From JAATGI01 sp036510675 (GTDB taxonomy: Bacteria; Pseudomonadota; Alphaproteobacteria; ATCC43930; CGMCC-115725), in contig DATCDN010000003.1 of NCBI GenBank assembly GCA_036510675.1, positions 1-47,882 of the forward strand: a DNA stretch of 47,882 nucleotides. The letters run 5' to 3'. Numbering within the stretch: position 1 is the stretch's first letter; each line of letters starts with the position of its first letter. A program made the position numbers and the translations under genes. Positions 15,653-22,945 of this stretch are shown one piece after another. Below the pieces are notes generated by a model that had not been told where the DNA came from, ran no database searches, and saw only the letters and a list, made by a program, of their open reading frames with translations.

Positions 15653-16621
15653 TCAGCTCGCCTTCTTGCGTCGGGCCGCCGGGGCCTCCGGCGCGGCTTT
15701 TCCCTTGGCGCTTTCCTTGGCTTTGCCTTGGCCTTTGCCGGCCAGCGGTAGCAGCATCTCGCGCTGGCCGTCCATTTTCTTCTTCGGCTTTTTCGCCGGC
15801 GCGGCAGCCCGGTCATTGGCGCCCCGGTCATTGGCGGCACCGCCGGCGGCGAGGCTGCGCTTCAGCGCGTCCATCAAATTGATGACGTTGGGCGCCGCGG
15901 GCGCGGCACGCTCGCGCGGCGCCGGCAGGCCCGCTTGCTTCTTTTTCAGCATGTCCACCACCGCCTCTTCATAGCGGTCGGTGAACGCGGTCGGGTCGAA
16001 CTCGGCGGCCTTGGTCTCCAGAATATGCTCGGCCAGTTCCCGCATATCCTTCGGCACGGTGACATCGGGAATCTCGTCGAAATAATCCTTGGCGTCGCGC
16101 AGCTCGTAGGCATAGCGCAAGGAGACGCCGAGAATGCCGCGATCCCAGGGTTGCAGCATCATCACGCGCTCGCGCTTCAACAGCACCACCCGCGCCAGCG
16201 CCGCCATCTCCTTGCCGCGCATCGCCTCGCGGATGACCGCGAACGCGTCCTGCCCGACCTGATCGTTGGGCGCGACATAGTAGGGCGTGTCGAAATAGCG
16301 CTCGTCGATTTCGGCGCGCGGCACGAATTTATCGATCTCGATGGTGTGGTTGCTCTCGATCGCGATGGCATCGAGTTCCTCGTCATCGACCGAGACATAG
16401 GCGTTCTTGGCGTATTCATAGCCGCGCCCCTTGTTCTCGGCCTCAACCGGCTGGCGCGTCACCTCATCGACCAATTGCTGCTTCAGCCGATTGCCGGTTT
16501 CCTTGTTGATCTGCCGGAACGAGACCCGCTCGCCGCTCGATGCCGCCGCATAGACGGCGATGGGGCATGAGACCAGCGAGAGCTTGAGATAGCCTTTCCA
16601 GTATGGACGGGGCAGTGCCAC
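15653..16621 (-). CDS. ku: Ku, DNA end-binding protein of bacterial NHEJ
   Basis: A 322-residue bacterial Ku. The core (about 1-255) shows RPYWKGYLKLSLVSCPIAVY, GYEYAKNAYVSVDDEELDAI, YFDTPYYVAPND and FDPTAFTDRYEEAVVDMLKKK, all family hallmarks. The C-terminal tail (about 270-322) is Lys/Ala/Pro-rich and disordered, as in other proteobacterial Ku proteins where it binds DNA and LigD. Homodimers ring broken DNA ends and recruit LigD. The start is GTG 16621, with AGGAG eight bases upstream. It is convergent with ligD. Upstream on the same strand are three small charged-protein genes that might share transcription. Confidence 0.97.
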   Translation of the reverse strand: MALPRPYWKGYLKLSLVSCPIAVYAAASSGERVSFRQINKETGNRLKQQLVDEVTRQPVEAENKGRGYEYAKNAYVSVDDEELDAIAIESNHTIEIDKFVPRAEIDERYFDTPYYVAPNDQVGQDAFAVIREAMRGKEMAALARVVLLKRERVMMLQPWDRGILGVSLRYAYELRDAKDYFDEIPDVTVPKDMRELAEHILETKAAEFDPTAFTDRYEEAVVDMLKKKQAGLPAPRERAAPAAPNVINLMDALKRSLAAGGAANDRGANDRAAAPAKKPKKKMDGQREMLLPLAGKGQGKAKESAKGKAAPEAPAARRKKAS

Positions 16622-16775
16622 GGCATCTCTCCTGTGCGAACCGCAAGCGTCCAGAATCTGACGTGAGATCTGCTAAAGTCAAGCTATCTCTTAGTAAAAC
16701 CTCAACAATATCAAGTAATCATCACCGAATTACTGAACGAAAAGCGAACGATAAACCATCGCGGACGGCGCCAGC

Positions 16776-17030
16776 CTATTGCGCGCGCGCCTTCGCGGCG
16801 GCGCGGCGGGCGGCCAGCTTGACCACCGGCGGCTCCTTGGCCTTGGCCTCGCGATCCGCCGTCTCCTTCGCCAGCCGCAGCGCCTTCAGGCGCTCGGTCT
16901 TGGTGGCGTCGGCCGACAGACGCTTTTCCTTCTCGCGCCAGAATTCGGCCTCGCTCGCGGCCAGCCGGGCGAATTTCTCGCTGGCGGTGCGGCGCGCGTT
17001 TTCGGCCTTGTTGCGTTTCGATTCCAGCAT
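16776..17030 (-). CDS. Small charged coiled-coil protein
   Basis: An 84-residue, Lys/Arg/Glu/Ala-rich protein (MLESKRNKAENARRTASEKF) that looks like one long helix or coiled coil. No family recognised. ATG 17030 follows AAAGGG by six bases. It is the third of three small genes on this strand and is separated from the ku start by 154 AT-richer bases. Basic helical proteins of this kind may bind nucleic acid or ribosomes, but that is speculation. Confidence 0.6.
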   Translation of the reverse strand: MLESKRNKAENARRTASEKFARLAASEAEFWREKEKRLSADATKTERLKALRLAKETADREAKAKEPPVVKLAARRAAAKARAQ

Positions 17031-17094
17031 CGGAAGCCCTTTCTATCCTCGTAACATCGCGGGGGCGCGAACGTTCTTGATCCTGATCGGCCGT

Positions 17095-17319
17095 CTAGCG
17101 TCCCGAGCGCGCGATGGTCTTGATCGGGCCGCGCGGGCGGCCGGACGCGGACGCGATCTCGCGATCCTGTGCCTCGAGGAACGATTTGACCGTTTCCTCT
17201 TCATCGTCGAGGCCACCCAGCGTATTGCTGGGAACGCGGCGGTTGGAGCTGCGGGTGCCGTCTTCATAGATGATGTCGAAGGCGACAAAACTGGTTTCGG
17301 TTCGTCGTTTCATGGCCAT
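17095..17319 (-). CDS. Small hypothetical protein
   Basis: A 74-residue protein (MAMKRRTETSFVAFDIIYED). The central part, with YEDGTRSSNRRVPSNTLGGLDDEEETVKSFLEAQDREI, looks like a compact folded domain of two strands and a helix, and the end is basic. The pattern is shared by short alphaproteobacterial proteins of unknown function, in my recollection. A second start at 17313 (MKRRTE) is possible. It begins nine bases past the stop of the 55-residue gene, suggesting one transcript. Confidence 0.6.
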   Translation of the reverse strand: MAMKRRTETSFVAFDIIYEDGTRSSNRRVPSNTLGGLDDEEETVKSFLEAQDREIASASGRPRGPIKTIARSGR

Positions 17320-17328
17320 GATGGGCGC

Positions 17329-17496
17329 CTATTCCTTGAGTTCGTCCTTGGCCTCGTCCGGCGGCGCCCCGCCTTCCGCCTTGGCGGCGCGTCGCCGCGC
17401 GGTCGCCTCACGCTGCTCTTTCAGTTTTTCTTCCTGTTTGGCCTGCTGGGCGCGGCGGCGCTCGGCGCGCTGTTGATTATAATTCGGCTTAAACAT
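17329..17496 (-). CDS. Very small basic helical protein (55 aa)
   Basis: A 55-residue protein beginning MFKPNYNQQRAERRRAQQAK and ending PPDEAKDELKE, almost entirely charged helix. ATG 17496 is preceded by AGGAGG at six bases, one of the best ribosome sites in this window, which argues strongly that it is translated. It is first of the three-gene set 17496-16776. No family recognised; nucleic-acid or ribosome binding would fit the composition but is unproven. Confidence 0.65.
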   Translation of the reverse strand: MFKPNYNQQRAERRRAQQAKQEEKLKEQREATARRRAAKAEGGAPPDEAKDELKE

Positions 17497-17871
17497 TCTT
17501 GGCCTCCTGGAGCCTCTGGGCTTGGATCGCGCGTCGGGCCGGGCGAATCCGGCTGGTTTCGGCGCGGCACCGCAGCGGTCGATCGGTGAGGGAAGGACAC
17601 CCCATATGAGGGGCTTCCGGGGCCAAATTGCAAGCCCGTCCCCGCGCCAGCTTGACTTTCGCAGCGCAACATCGCATATAAGCGTCGCTTATCTTTCTCG
17701 CGATCGCGCGGATTGCGCCGCAACATTATCCCGGCGCGACACCATTTCGAGATTTAACCCGATAACAATCGCACCCCGCCGCGCGCGGGGCATGCCCAAT
17801 AGGGCCGGCGGCGCCGGATCGTCATTGCGACCCGCATCGACCCGCCCGACTTTTGAAAGTTCTCCCTTATC
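17497..17871. other. Divergent regulatory spacer before rhlE
   Basis: 375 bases between the 55-residue gene and the helicase gene with no convincing coding frame. It must hold promoters for both directions. Two things stand out: TTGACT (17652-17657) followed by CATATAAG around 17675-17682, and a perfect palindrome at 17678-17692. A long transcribed leader for rhlE is likely, as for many cold-regulated RNA helicases. Confidence 0.55.
17652..17692 (+). promoter_or_regulatory. Putative rhlE promoter with overlapping palindrome
   Basis: A -35-like TTGACT at 17652-17657 is followed 17-19 bases later by CATATA/TATAAG. Overlapping the -10 is the perfect 15-base palindrome ATAAGCG-T-CGCTTAT (17678-17692), well placed to act as a repressor operator. 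The motif CTTGACTTT-x-GCAG at the -35 also occurs on the minus strand before ku. Confidence 0.45.
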
Positions 17872-19161
17872 GTGACTGTTGCCTTTTCGGACCTCGGCCT
17901 CGCCGAGCCCTTTTTGATTGCTCTCCAGCATCAAGAATATACCCAGCCGACGCCCATTCAGATACAGGCCATTCCGCTGCTGCTGGCGGGCCGGGATGTT
18001 CTCGGCATCGCCCAGACCGGCACCGGCAAGACGGCGGCGTTCGCGCTGCCGATCCTTCAGCGGCTGGCCGCCACCCCCTTACCCTATAAGCGCAATTCGA
18101 TGCGGGTGCTGATCCTGACGCCGACCCGCGAGCTGGCGATCCAGATCGCGGACTCGGTGCGCGCCTATGGCCGCCAGGTGCGGCTGCGCTCGACCGTGAT
18201 CGTCGGCGGCGTCAGCCAGAAGCCGCAGACCGAAGCGCTGGGCCGCGGCCTCGACATCGTCATCGCCACCCCCGGCCGCTTCCTCGATCTGATGGAGCAG
18301 GGCTTCGTCCGGCTCGATGCGGTCGAGGTGCTGGTGCTCGACGAGGCCGACCGCATGCTCGATCTCGGCTTCATTCAGCCGATCCGCAAGATCGCCGCGA
18401 AACTGCCCAAGAGCCGCCAATCGCTGCTGTTCTCGGCGACCATGCCGCCGGCCATCGAGCAGCTTGCCCAGAGCCTGCTGAATCAGCCGGTTCGGGTCGA
18501 GGTCACCCCCGCCGCTTCCACGGTCGAGCGCGTCGAACAGCGCGTGATGCACGTCGCCGCCGGCGACAAGCGCACGCTGCTGACCGACTTGCTGCGCGAC
18601 AGCGGCATCGTCCGGGCCCTGGTCTTCACCCGCACCAAGCACGGCGCCGACCGGGTGCAACAGCATCTGGAGCGGGCCGGCGTCACTGTCGGCGCGATCC
18701 ACGGCAACAAATCGCAGAACGCGCGGCAGCGCGCGCTCGGCGATTTCCGCGTCGGACGCACCCGGGTGCTGGTCGCGACCGATATCGCGGCGCGCGGCAT
18801 CGATATCGACGGCATCACCCATGTCTTCAATTTCGAGCTGCCCAACGTGCCGGAAAGCTATGTCCATCGCATCGGCCGCACCGCGCGTGCCGGCGCCAGC
18901 GGCATCGCGATCTCGTTCTGCGATGCCTCGGAGCGCTCGCTGCTCCGCGACATCGAACGGCTGACCCGGCAGAAGCTGGCGGTGGTCGGCGACGGCCCGA
19001 GCGGCGCCGAGACCGCGCCGGAGGCGCCACGACGCGCCCATCCCCGGCCGGAACCGCGTCGCGACAGCCGCGACGGCGGCCATCGCCCGCCGCAAGCCAA
19101 CCATAAGCGCGGCTTCCAGCAGCGTCCGCGCCAGGCCCCGACCCTGGCGGCGCGCGCCTAA
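17872..19161 (+). CDS. rhlE: DEAD-box ATP-dependent RNA helicase, RhlE-type
   Basis: A 429-residue cytosolic RNA helicase. Motifs in order: Q-motif (F5 and PTPIQIQ, about 27-32), Walker A AQTGTGKT (47-54), PTRELA, TPGR, D157-E-A-D160, SAT, then in the second RecA domain VFTRTKHGAD, ATDIAARGIDI and HRIGRTARAG. A basic tail from about 375, rich in Pro, Arg and His, would bind RNA nonspecifically. RhlE-type helicases help ribosome assembly and mRNA decay, notably in the cold. The start is GTG 17872. A strong hairpin follows the stop, separating it from the MarR operon. Confidence 0.93.
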   Translation: MTVAFSDLGLAEPFLIALQHQEYTQPTPIQIQAIPLLLAGRDVLGIAQTGTGKTAAFALPILQRLAATPLPYKRNSMRVLILTPTRELAIQIADSVRAYGRQVRLRSTVIVGGVSQKPQTEALGRGLDIVIATPGRFLDLMEQGFVRLDAVEVLVLDEADRMLDLGFIQPIRKIAAKLPKSRQSLLFSATMPPAIEQLAQSLLNQPVRVEVTPAASTVERVEQRVMHVAAGDKRTLLTDLLRDSGIVRALVFTRTKHGADRVQQHLERAGVTVGAIHGNKSQNARQRALGDFRVGRTRVLVATDIAARGIDIDGITHVFNFELPNVPESYVHRIGRTARAGASGIAISFCDASERSLLRDIERLTRQKLAVVGDGPSGAETAPEAPRRAHPRPEPRRDSRDGGHRPPQANHKRGFQQRPRQAPTLAARA

Positions 19162-19177
19162 ACCTCAGGGATTAAGC

Positions 19178-19209
19178 CCGCCCGCCATCCTTCCGAGGAT
19201 GGCGGGCGG
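19178..19209 (+). terminator. Strong stem-loop terminator after rhlE
   Basis: A 14-base perfect stem (19178-19191 with 19196-19209, arms CCGCCCGCCATCCT and complement) closed by a TCCG loop lies 16 bases past the rhlE stop. There is no long T-run, so efficiency is uncertain, but the stem is very stable. Confidence 0.75.
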
Positions 19210-19262
19210 TGCCGCGCTTCGGTTCCCGCATACCAGCGCCGCGAAAATAGCCCAAGCTGATC

Positions 19263-19276
19263 ATAAGCATGCTTAT
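19263..19276. promoter_or_regulatory. MarR operator palindrome
   Basis: The perfect 14-base palindrome ATAAGCATGCTTAT sits 12 bases before the marR start codon, within an AT-rich stretch likely to be the promoter. MarR dimers bind such sites and autoregulate, so this is the expected operator for the marR-emrA-emrB operon, released when a phenolic or drug ligand binds. Confidence 0.75.
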
Positions 19277-19288
19277 TATAACAAGAGC

Positions 19289-19759
19289 ATGGAACTTGGC
19301 CCCTACGATCGCCGCTTCGGCTTTCTGCTGCACGACATCGCGCGGCTCATGCGCAAGCGCTTCGACGCGCGGTCGCGCGATTCCGGCCTGACCCGCGCGC
19401 AATGGCAGGTTCTGGCCATGCTGCGGGTTCAGGAAGGCGTCAACCAGGCGGCGCTGGCCGAGGCCCTCGATCTCGAGCCGATCACCATCGGCCGGCTGAT
19501 CGACCGCATGGAAGAAGCGGGCTGGGTCGAGCGCCGGCCGGACGCCGCTGACAGGCGCGCCCACCGTCTCTATATCACCGCCAAGACCCGGCCGATGATG
19601 GTGCAATTCGAGCGCGTCGCCAACGGCCTGCTGGACGAGGCGTTCAGCGGCCTCAGCCCAAGCGAGCGTGAAGGCCTGCTCGATCTGCTAGTGCGGATTC
19701 GCGGCAATCTGTCCGAGCGCGGCGTGCGCACGGGCGAACTGGTGGATACGGAATCATGA
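19289..19759 (+). CDS. MarR-family transcriptional repressor
   Basis: A 156-residue winged-helix regulator. The DNA-binding core shows LTRAQWQVLAMLRVQEGVNQAALAEALDLEPITIGRLIDRMEEAGWVERRPDAADRRAHRLYIT, with the recognition helix at ITIGRLIDRM and the DRR wing. I start it at ATG 19289 (MELGPYDRRFGF); an in-frame ATG at 19199 would place the operator inside the coding region. Its TGA overlaps the emrA ATG (ATGA). It most likely represses itself and the EmrAB pump through the palindrome just upstream. Confidence 0.92.
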   Translation: MELGPYDRRFGFLLHDIARLMRKRFDARSRDSGLTRAQWQVLAMLRVQEGVNQAALAEALDLEPITIGRLIDRMEEAGWVERRPDAADRRAHRLYITAKTRPMMVQFERVANGLLDEAFSGLSPSEREGLLDLLVRIRGNLSERGVRTGELVDTES

Positions 19760-20913
19760 GTTCTTCGACCGAAACCTTGCGGCCCGCCCCGGGCCCCGGC
19801 CACAATCCCAATCCCGCACCCAGCCGTCCCCGCCCCGGCGCGATCCCGGAAGAGGCCGCGCGCTCGCGCCGCCGGCTGCCGCGCCTCATCCTGATGGTCG
19901 TGGTGCCGCTGGTGGTGGTGATCGGCGGCGGCTATTGGTATTTGAGCACCGGGCGCTATGTCTCGACCGACGACAGTTATGGCCAGGCCGATGTGCTGAC
20001 GGTGTCGTCCAACATCGCCGGCCGCGTCGTCGCCATCGGCGTGCATGACAATCAATATGTCAAGAAAGGCGATCTGCTGTTCCGCATCAACGATCAGACC
20101 TATCTCGCCAATCGCGACAAGGCCAAGGCGGCGCTGAAGGGCGCGCGGCTGCAGGTCGATTCGATGCGCGCCACCTATCGTGAGCGCCAGTCCCAACTGC
20201 AATCGGCCCAGGATACGCTGAACTATTCCCAGCGCGAATATAGCCGCCAGGCTTCGCTCGTGTCCTCCCACACCGTCAGCCAGTCCCAGTTCGACCAGGC
20301 ACGCCACGCCCTCGATGTCGCGAAGGCCCAGGTCGCGAGCGCCAACCAGCAGATCGCGGCGGCGCTGGCGGGATTGGGCGGCGACCCCAATCTGCCGGTC
20401 AACCAGCATCCGATGGTGGAGCAGGCGCAAGCCCAGCTCGATCTCGCCGACATCGATGTGGACGACACGGTGGTCCGCGCGCCCGAGAATGGCACGGTGA
20501 CGATGGTCAACAAGCTGCCGCTCGGCACCTATCTGACGCCGGCGATGCCGACCTTCGCGCTGGTCGGCACCGACAATGTCTGGATCGACGCCAATTTCAA
20601 GGAAACCGATCTGACGCACATGCGCGTCGGCCAGTCGGCGACGGTCGATTGCGACGCCTATCCCGATATCACCTTCGCGGCCCGTGTCGAGAGCATGAGC
20701 CCGGGCACCGGCTCGGAATTCTCGGTGCTGCCGGCGCAGAACGCGACCGGCAACTGGGTCAAGGTGGTACAGCGGCTGGCGATCAAGGTGGTGATCGCCA
20801 AGCCCGATCCGCGGCGGCCGGTGCGCGCCGGCATGAGCTGCACCGTCGAGGTCGATACCGGCTACACCAAGCCGATCTGGAGCCGCCTCTCGGCGATGCT
20901 GGGCCTCGGCTAA
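19756..20913 (+). CDS. emrA: EmrA-type membrane fusion protein (HlyD family)
   Basis: A 385-residue periplasmic adaptor. A proline-rich cytoplasmic head is followed by one membrane segment (about 43-63), then the biotinyl-lipoyl half (VSSNIAGRVVAIGVHDNQYVKKGDLLFRIND), a long alpha-helical hairpin (about 110-215, heptads with YRERQSQLQSAQDTLNYSQREYSRQ), the second lipoyl half (VRAPENGTVTMVNKLPLGTYL) and a beta-barrel. It bridges the inner-membrane pump EmrB toward an outer-membrane channel, which is not encoded here. It is coupled to marR by an ATGA overlap and is followed by emrB after ten bases. Confidence 0.93.
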   Translation: MSSSTETLRPAPGPGHNPNPAPSRPRPGAIPEEAARSRRRLPRLILMVVVPLVVVIGGGYWYLSTGRYVSTDDSYGQADVLTVSSNIAGRVVAIGVHDNQYVKKGDLLFRINDQTYLANRDKAKAALKGARLQVDSMRATYRERQSQLQSAQDTLNYSQREYSRQASLVSSHTVSQSQFDQARHALDVAKAQVASANQQIAAALAGLGGDPNLPVNQHPMVEQAQAQLDLADIDVDDTVVRAPENGTVTMVNKLPLGTYLTPAMPTFALVGTDNVWIDANFKETDLTHMRVGQSATVDCDAYPDITFAARVESMSPGTGSEFSVLPAQNATGNWVKVVQRLAIKVVIAKPDPRRPVRAGMSCTVEVDTGYTKPIWSRLSAMLGLG

Positions 20914-20923
20914 GGCGCCGTCC

Positions 20924-22486
20924 GTGGCGACCGCCGCCCTCAGCAAGCCCAATCTCGAGGTTCCCAGCAAGGGCCTGCTGACTCTGTCGCTGATGCTGGC
21001 GACGACGATGCAGATGCTGGACACCACGATCGCCAACGTGGCGCTGCCGCATATGCAGGGCAGCCTGTCGGCGTCGCAGGATCAGATCGCCTGGGTGCTG
21101 ACCTCCTACATCGTCGCCGCCGCGATCGCGACCCCGCTGTCGGGCTGGATGGGCGACCGTTTCGGCCGCAAGGCGGTGGTGCAGATGGCGGTGGCCGGCT
21201 TCACCGTCGCCTCCGCGCTGTGCGGCATGGCGACCAGCCTGCCCGAGATCGTCGCGTTCCGCTTCATCCAGGGCCTGTTCGGCGCGGCGCTGATCCCGCT
21301 GTCGCAATCGATCATGCTCGACATCAATCCGCGCGAGAAGATCGGCCAGGCGATGGCGATCTGGGGCGCCGGCATCATGGTGGCGCCGATTCTGGGGCCG
21401 ACCCTGGGCGGCTGGATCACCGACAATTATTCGTGGCGCTGGGTGTTCTATATCAACGTGCCGTTCGGCATCATCGCCTTCTTCGGGACTCAGGCGTTCA
21501 TGCCGGGCGGCGAGCATGGCCGCCACCGGCCGTTCGACTTCATGGGCTTCGCGCTGCTGAGCGTCGGCATCGCGTCGCTGCAATTGATGCTGGATCGCGG
21601 CCAGCAGAAGGACTGGTTCAGTTCGACCGAAATCCTGATCGAGGCGGCGGTCGCGTTCTGCTGTTTCTGGGTGTTCGCCATCTATGTCACCATGGCCAAG
21701 CATCCCTTCCTGCAGCCGAAGCTGCTGAAGGACCGGAACTTCGCCTCGGGTCTCGTCTTCATGACGATCCTCGGCACCATCCTGATGTCGACCATGGCGC
21801 TGCTGCCGCCGCTGCTGCAGGGGCTGATGCAATATACCGCGCTGGGCGCCGGCTGGGTGATGATGCCGCGCGGCGCCGCCACCATGGTCGCGATGATCGT
21901 GGTCGGGCGCCTGACCGGCAAGATCGATTCGCGCATCATGCTGTTCATCGGTTTCAGCTGCATGGCGCTGGCGCAGTGGCAGATGGCGAGCTTTTCCCTG
22001 CTGATGGACGACCGCCTGCTGATCATGTCCAGCCTGCTCCAGGGCTGGGGCATGGGGTTCATCTTCCCGCCGCTGACCGCGATCGGCTTCGTCACCTTGT
22101 CGCCGGCGCTGCGCAACGAGGGGACCGCGGTGTTCAACCTGGTGCGCAACGTCGCCGGCAGCATCGGCATTTCCTTCGCCGAGGCATTCCTGACCCAGAA
22201 GATGCAGACCAGCCACGCCGATCTCGCCACCCATGTCACGCCCTATGCCGACGCCTTCCGCGGGCCGACGGCGGTGCATCTGTGGAATCTGCATTCGACC
22301 CAGGGGCTGGCCGCGATCAACGGCGAGGTGACGCGCCAGGCGGCGATGGTCGCCTATGTCGATGTCTTCAAGCTGATGCTGCTGATGACGGTGGCGTGCC
22401 TGCCGTTCATCTTCCTGCTGCGCAAGGGCGCCGCCATTCCCGGCGGCGCGGCGCCGCCGCAGCATGCGGCCGCGGCGCTGGATTAA
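20924..22486 (+). CDS. emrB: EmrB/QacA-type MFS drug efflux pump (DHA2, 14 TM)
   Basis: A 520-residue inner-membrane proton antiporter. It opens with SLMLATTMQMLDTTIANVALPHMQGSLSASQDQIAWVLTSY, the DHA2 motif D1/C region, then motif A GWMGDRFGRKA and motif C GAGIMVAPILGPTLGGWI. About 14 hydrophobic segments are present. It starts at GTG 20924. It works with the EmrA adaptor encoded ten bases upstream to expel hydrophobic compounds or uncouplers, under the MarR repressor. Its TAA overlaps, on the opposite strand, the stop of the DUF559 gene (shared TTAA). Confidence 0.94.
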   Translation: MATAALSKPNLEVPSKGLLTLSLMLATTMQMLDTTIANVALPHMQGSLSASQDQIAWVLTSYIVAAAIATPLSGWMGDRFGRKAVVQMAVAGFTVASALCGMATSLPEIVAFRFIQGLFGAALIPLSQSIMLDINPREKIGQAMAIWGAGIMVAPILGPTLGGWITDNYSWRWVFYINVPFGIIAFFGTQAFMPGGEHGRHRPFDFMGFALLSVGIASLQLMLDRGQQKDWFSSTEILIEAAVAFCCFWVFAIYVTMAKHPFLQPKLLKDRNFASGLVFMTILGTILMSTMALLPPLLQGLMQYTALGAGWVMMPRGAATMVAMIVVGRLTGKIDSRIMLFIGFSCMALAQWQMASFSLLMDDRLLIMSSLLQGWGMGFIFPPLTAIGFVTLSPALRNEGTAVFNLVRNVAGSIGISFAEAFLTQKMQTSHADLATHVTPYADAFRGPTAVHLWNLHSTQGLAAINGEVTRQAAMVAYVDVFKLMLLMTVACLPFIFLLRKGAAIPGGAAPPQHAAAALD

Positions 22487-22851
22487 ATTTCGATCGCGCG
22501 CTCCGGCCGGGACGTAACCCGCTCGAGCGGCGCGACGCACAGCGTATCGTCGATGCGGCGCAGCACTGCGTCCATATCGTCGATCATCTCCAGCTCCGAA
22601 ACCCGGACCATCCGATAGCCTTGCAACTCGAGATGATCGGCACGGGCGTCCTGGCCACGGTCGGCGCCTCGGACCCGCTCGATCTGCACGACGACGCCGA
22701 GATCGGCGCAATAGAAATCGGCGAGGTCGCCGTCCAACCGATGCTGACGGACGAAGCGACGCCCGCCCATCCGCCCCGGGCGCAGCCGCGCCCAAAGCCG
22801 ATTCGCGAGACTGGCCGAAATGCGATAGGGATTGGCGGGTGCCAGAAGCAT
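22483..22851 (-). CDS. DUF559-family endonuclease-like protein, altered active site
   Basis: A 122-residue protein with the DUF559 (Vsr/PD-(D/E)xK-like) layout: RLWARLRPGRMGGRRFVRQHRLDG, then LADFYCADLGVVVQIE, and LELQGYRMVRVSE with a C-terminal helix (DDMDAVLRRID). Family members normally carry D-FYC---L-IEvDG, where the Glu and Asp bind metal. Here the segment reads VVQIERVRG, so the expected Glu is Gln and the following Asp-Gly is lost. The D in ADFYC remains. It may be a binding-only or decaying relative. It is convergent with emrB, stop codons overlapping. Confidence 0.72.
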   Translation of the reverse strand: MLLAPANPYRISASLANRLWARLRPGRMGGRRFVRQHRLDGDLADFYCADLGVVVQIERVRGADRGQDARADHLELQGYRMVRVSELEMIDDMDAVLRRIDDTLCVAPLERVTSRPERAIEI

Positions 22852-22884
22852 GCCGCCATTGGCGTTTTCCTGGTTAAACTAAGC

Positions 22885-22921
22885 AATCATGCATGCCTTA
22901 ATTCGCATGATTTAACGTTAA
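22885..22921. promoter_or_regulatory. AT-rich region with inverted repeats before DUF559 gene
   Basis: AATCATGC (22885-22892) and GCATGATT (22905-22912) are perfect inverted copies with a 12-base gap, and TTAACGTTAA (22912-22921) is a ten-base palindrome. They lie 34-70 bases upstream of the DUF559 start, between it and the GST gene, so an operator for the DUF559 gene or a terminator for GST are both possible. Confidence 0.4.
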
Positions 22922-22945
22922 CATCGGGACGAAGCTGGTTAAATC

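Noticed and set aside
17522..17875. 117-residue plus-strand frame in the rhlE leader
   Set aside because: Overlaps the rhlE start and promoter-like elements; composition is not protein-like and no ribosome site was found.
20783..22795. 670-residue minus-strand frame over emrA/emrB
   Set aside because: Antisense to two clear efflux genes and low-complexity in character.
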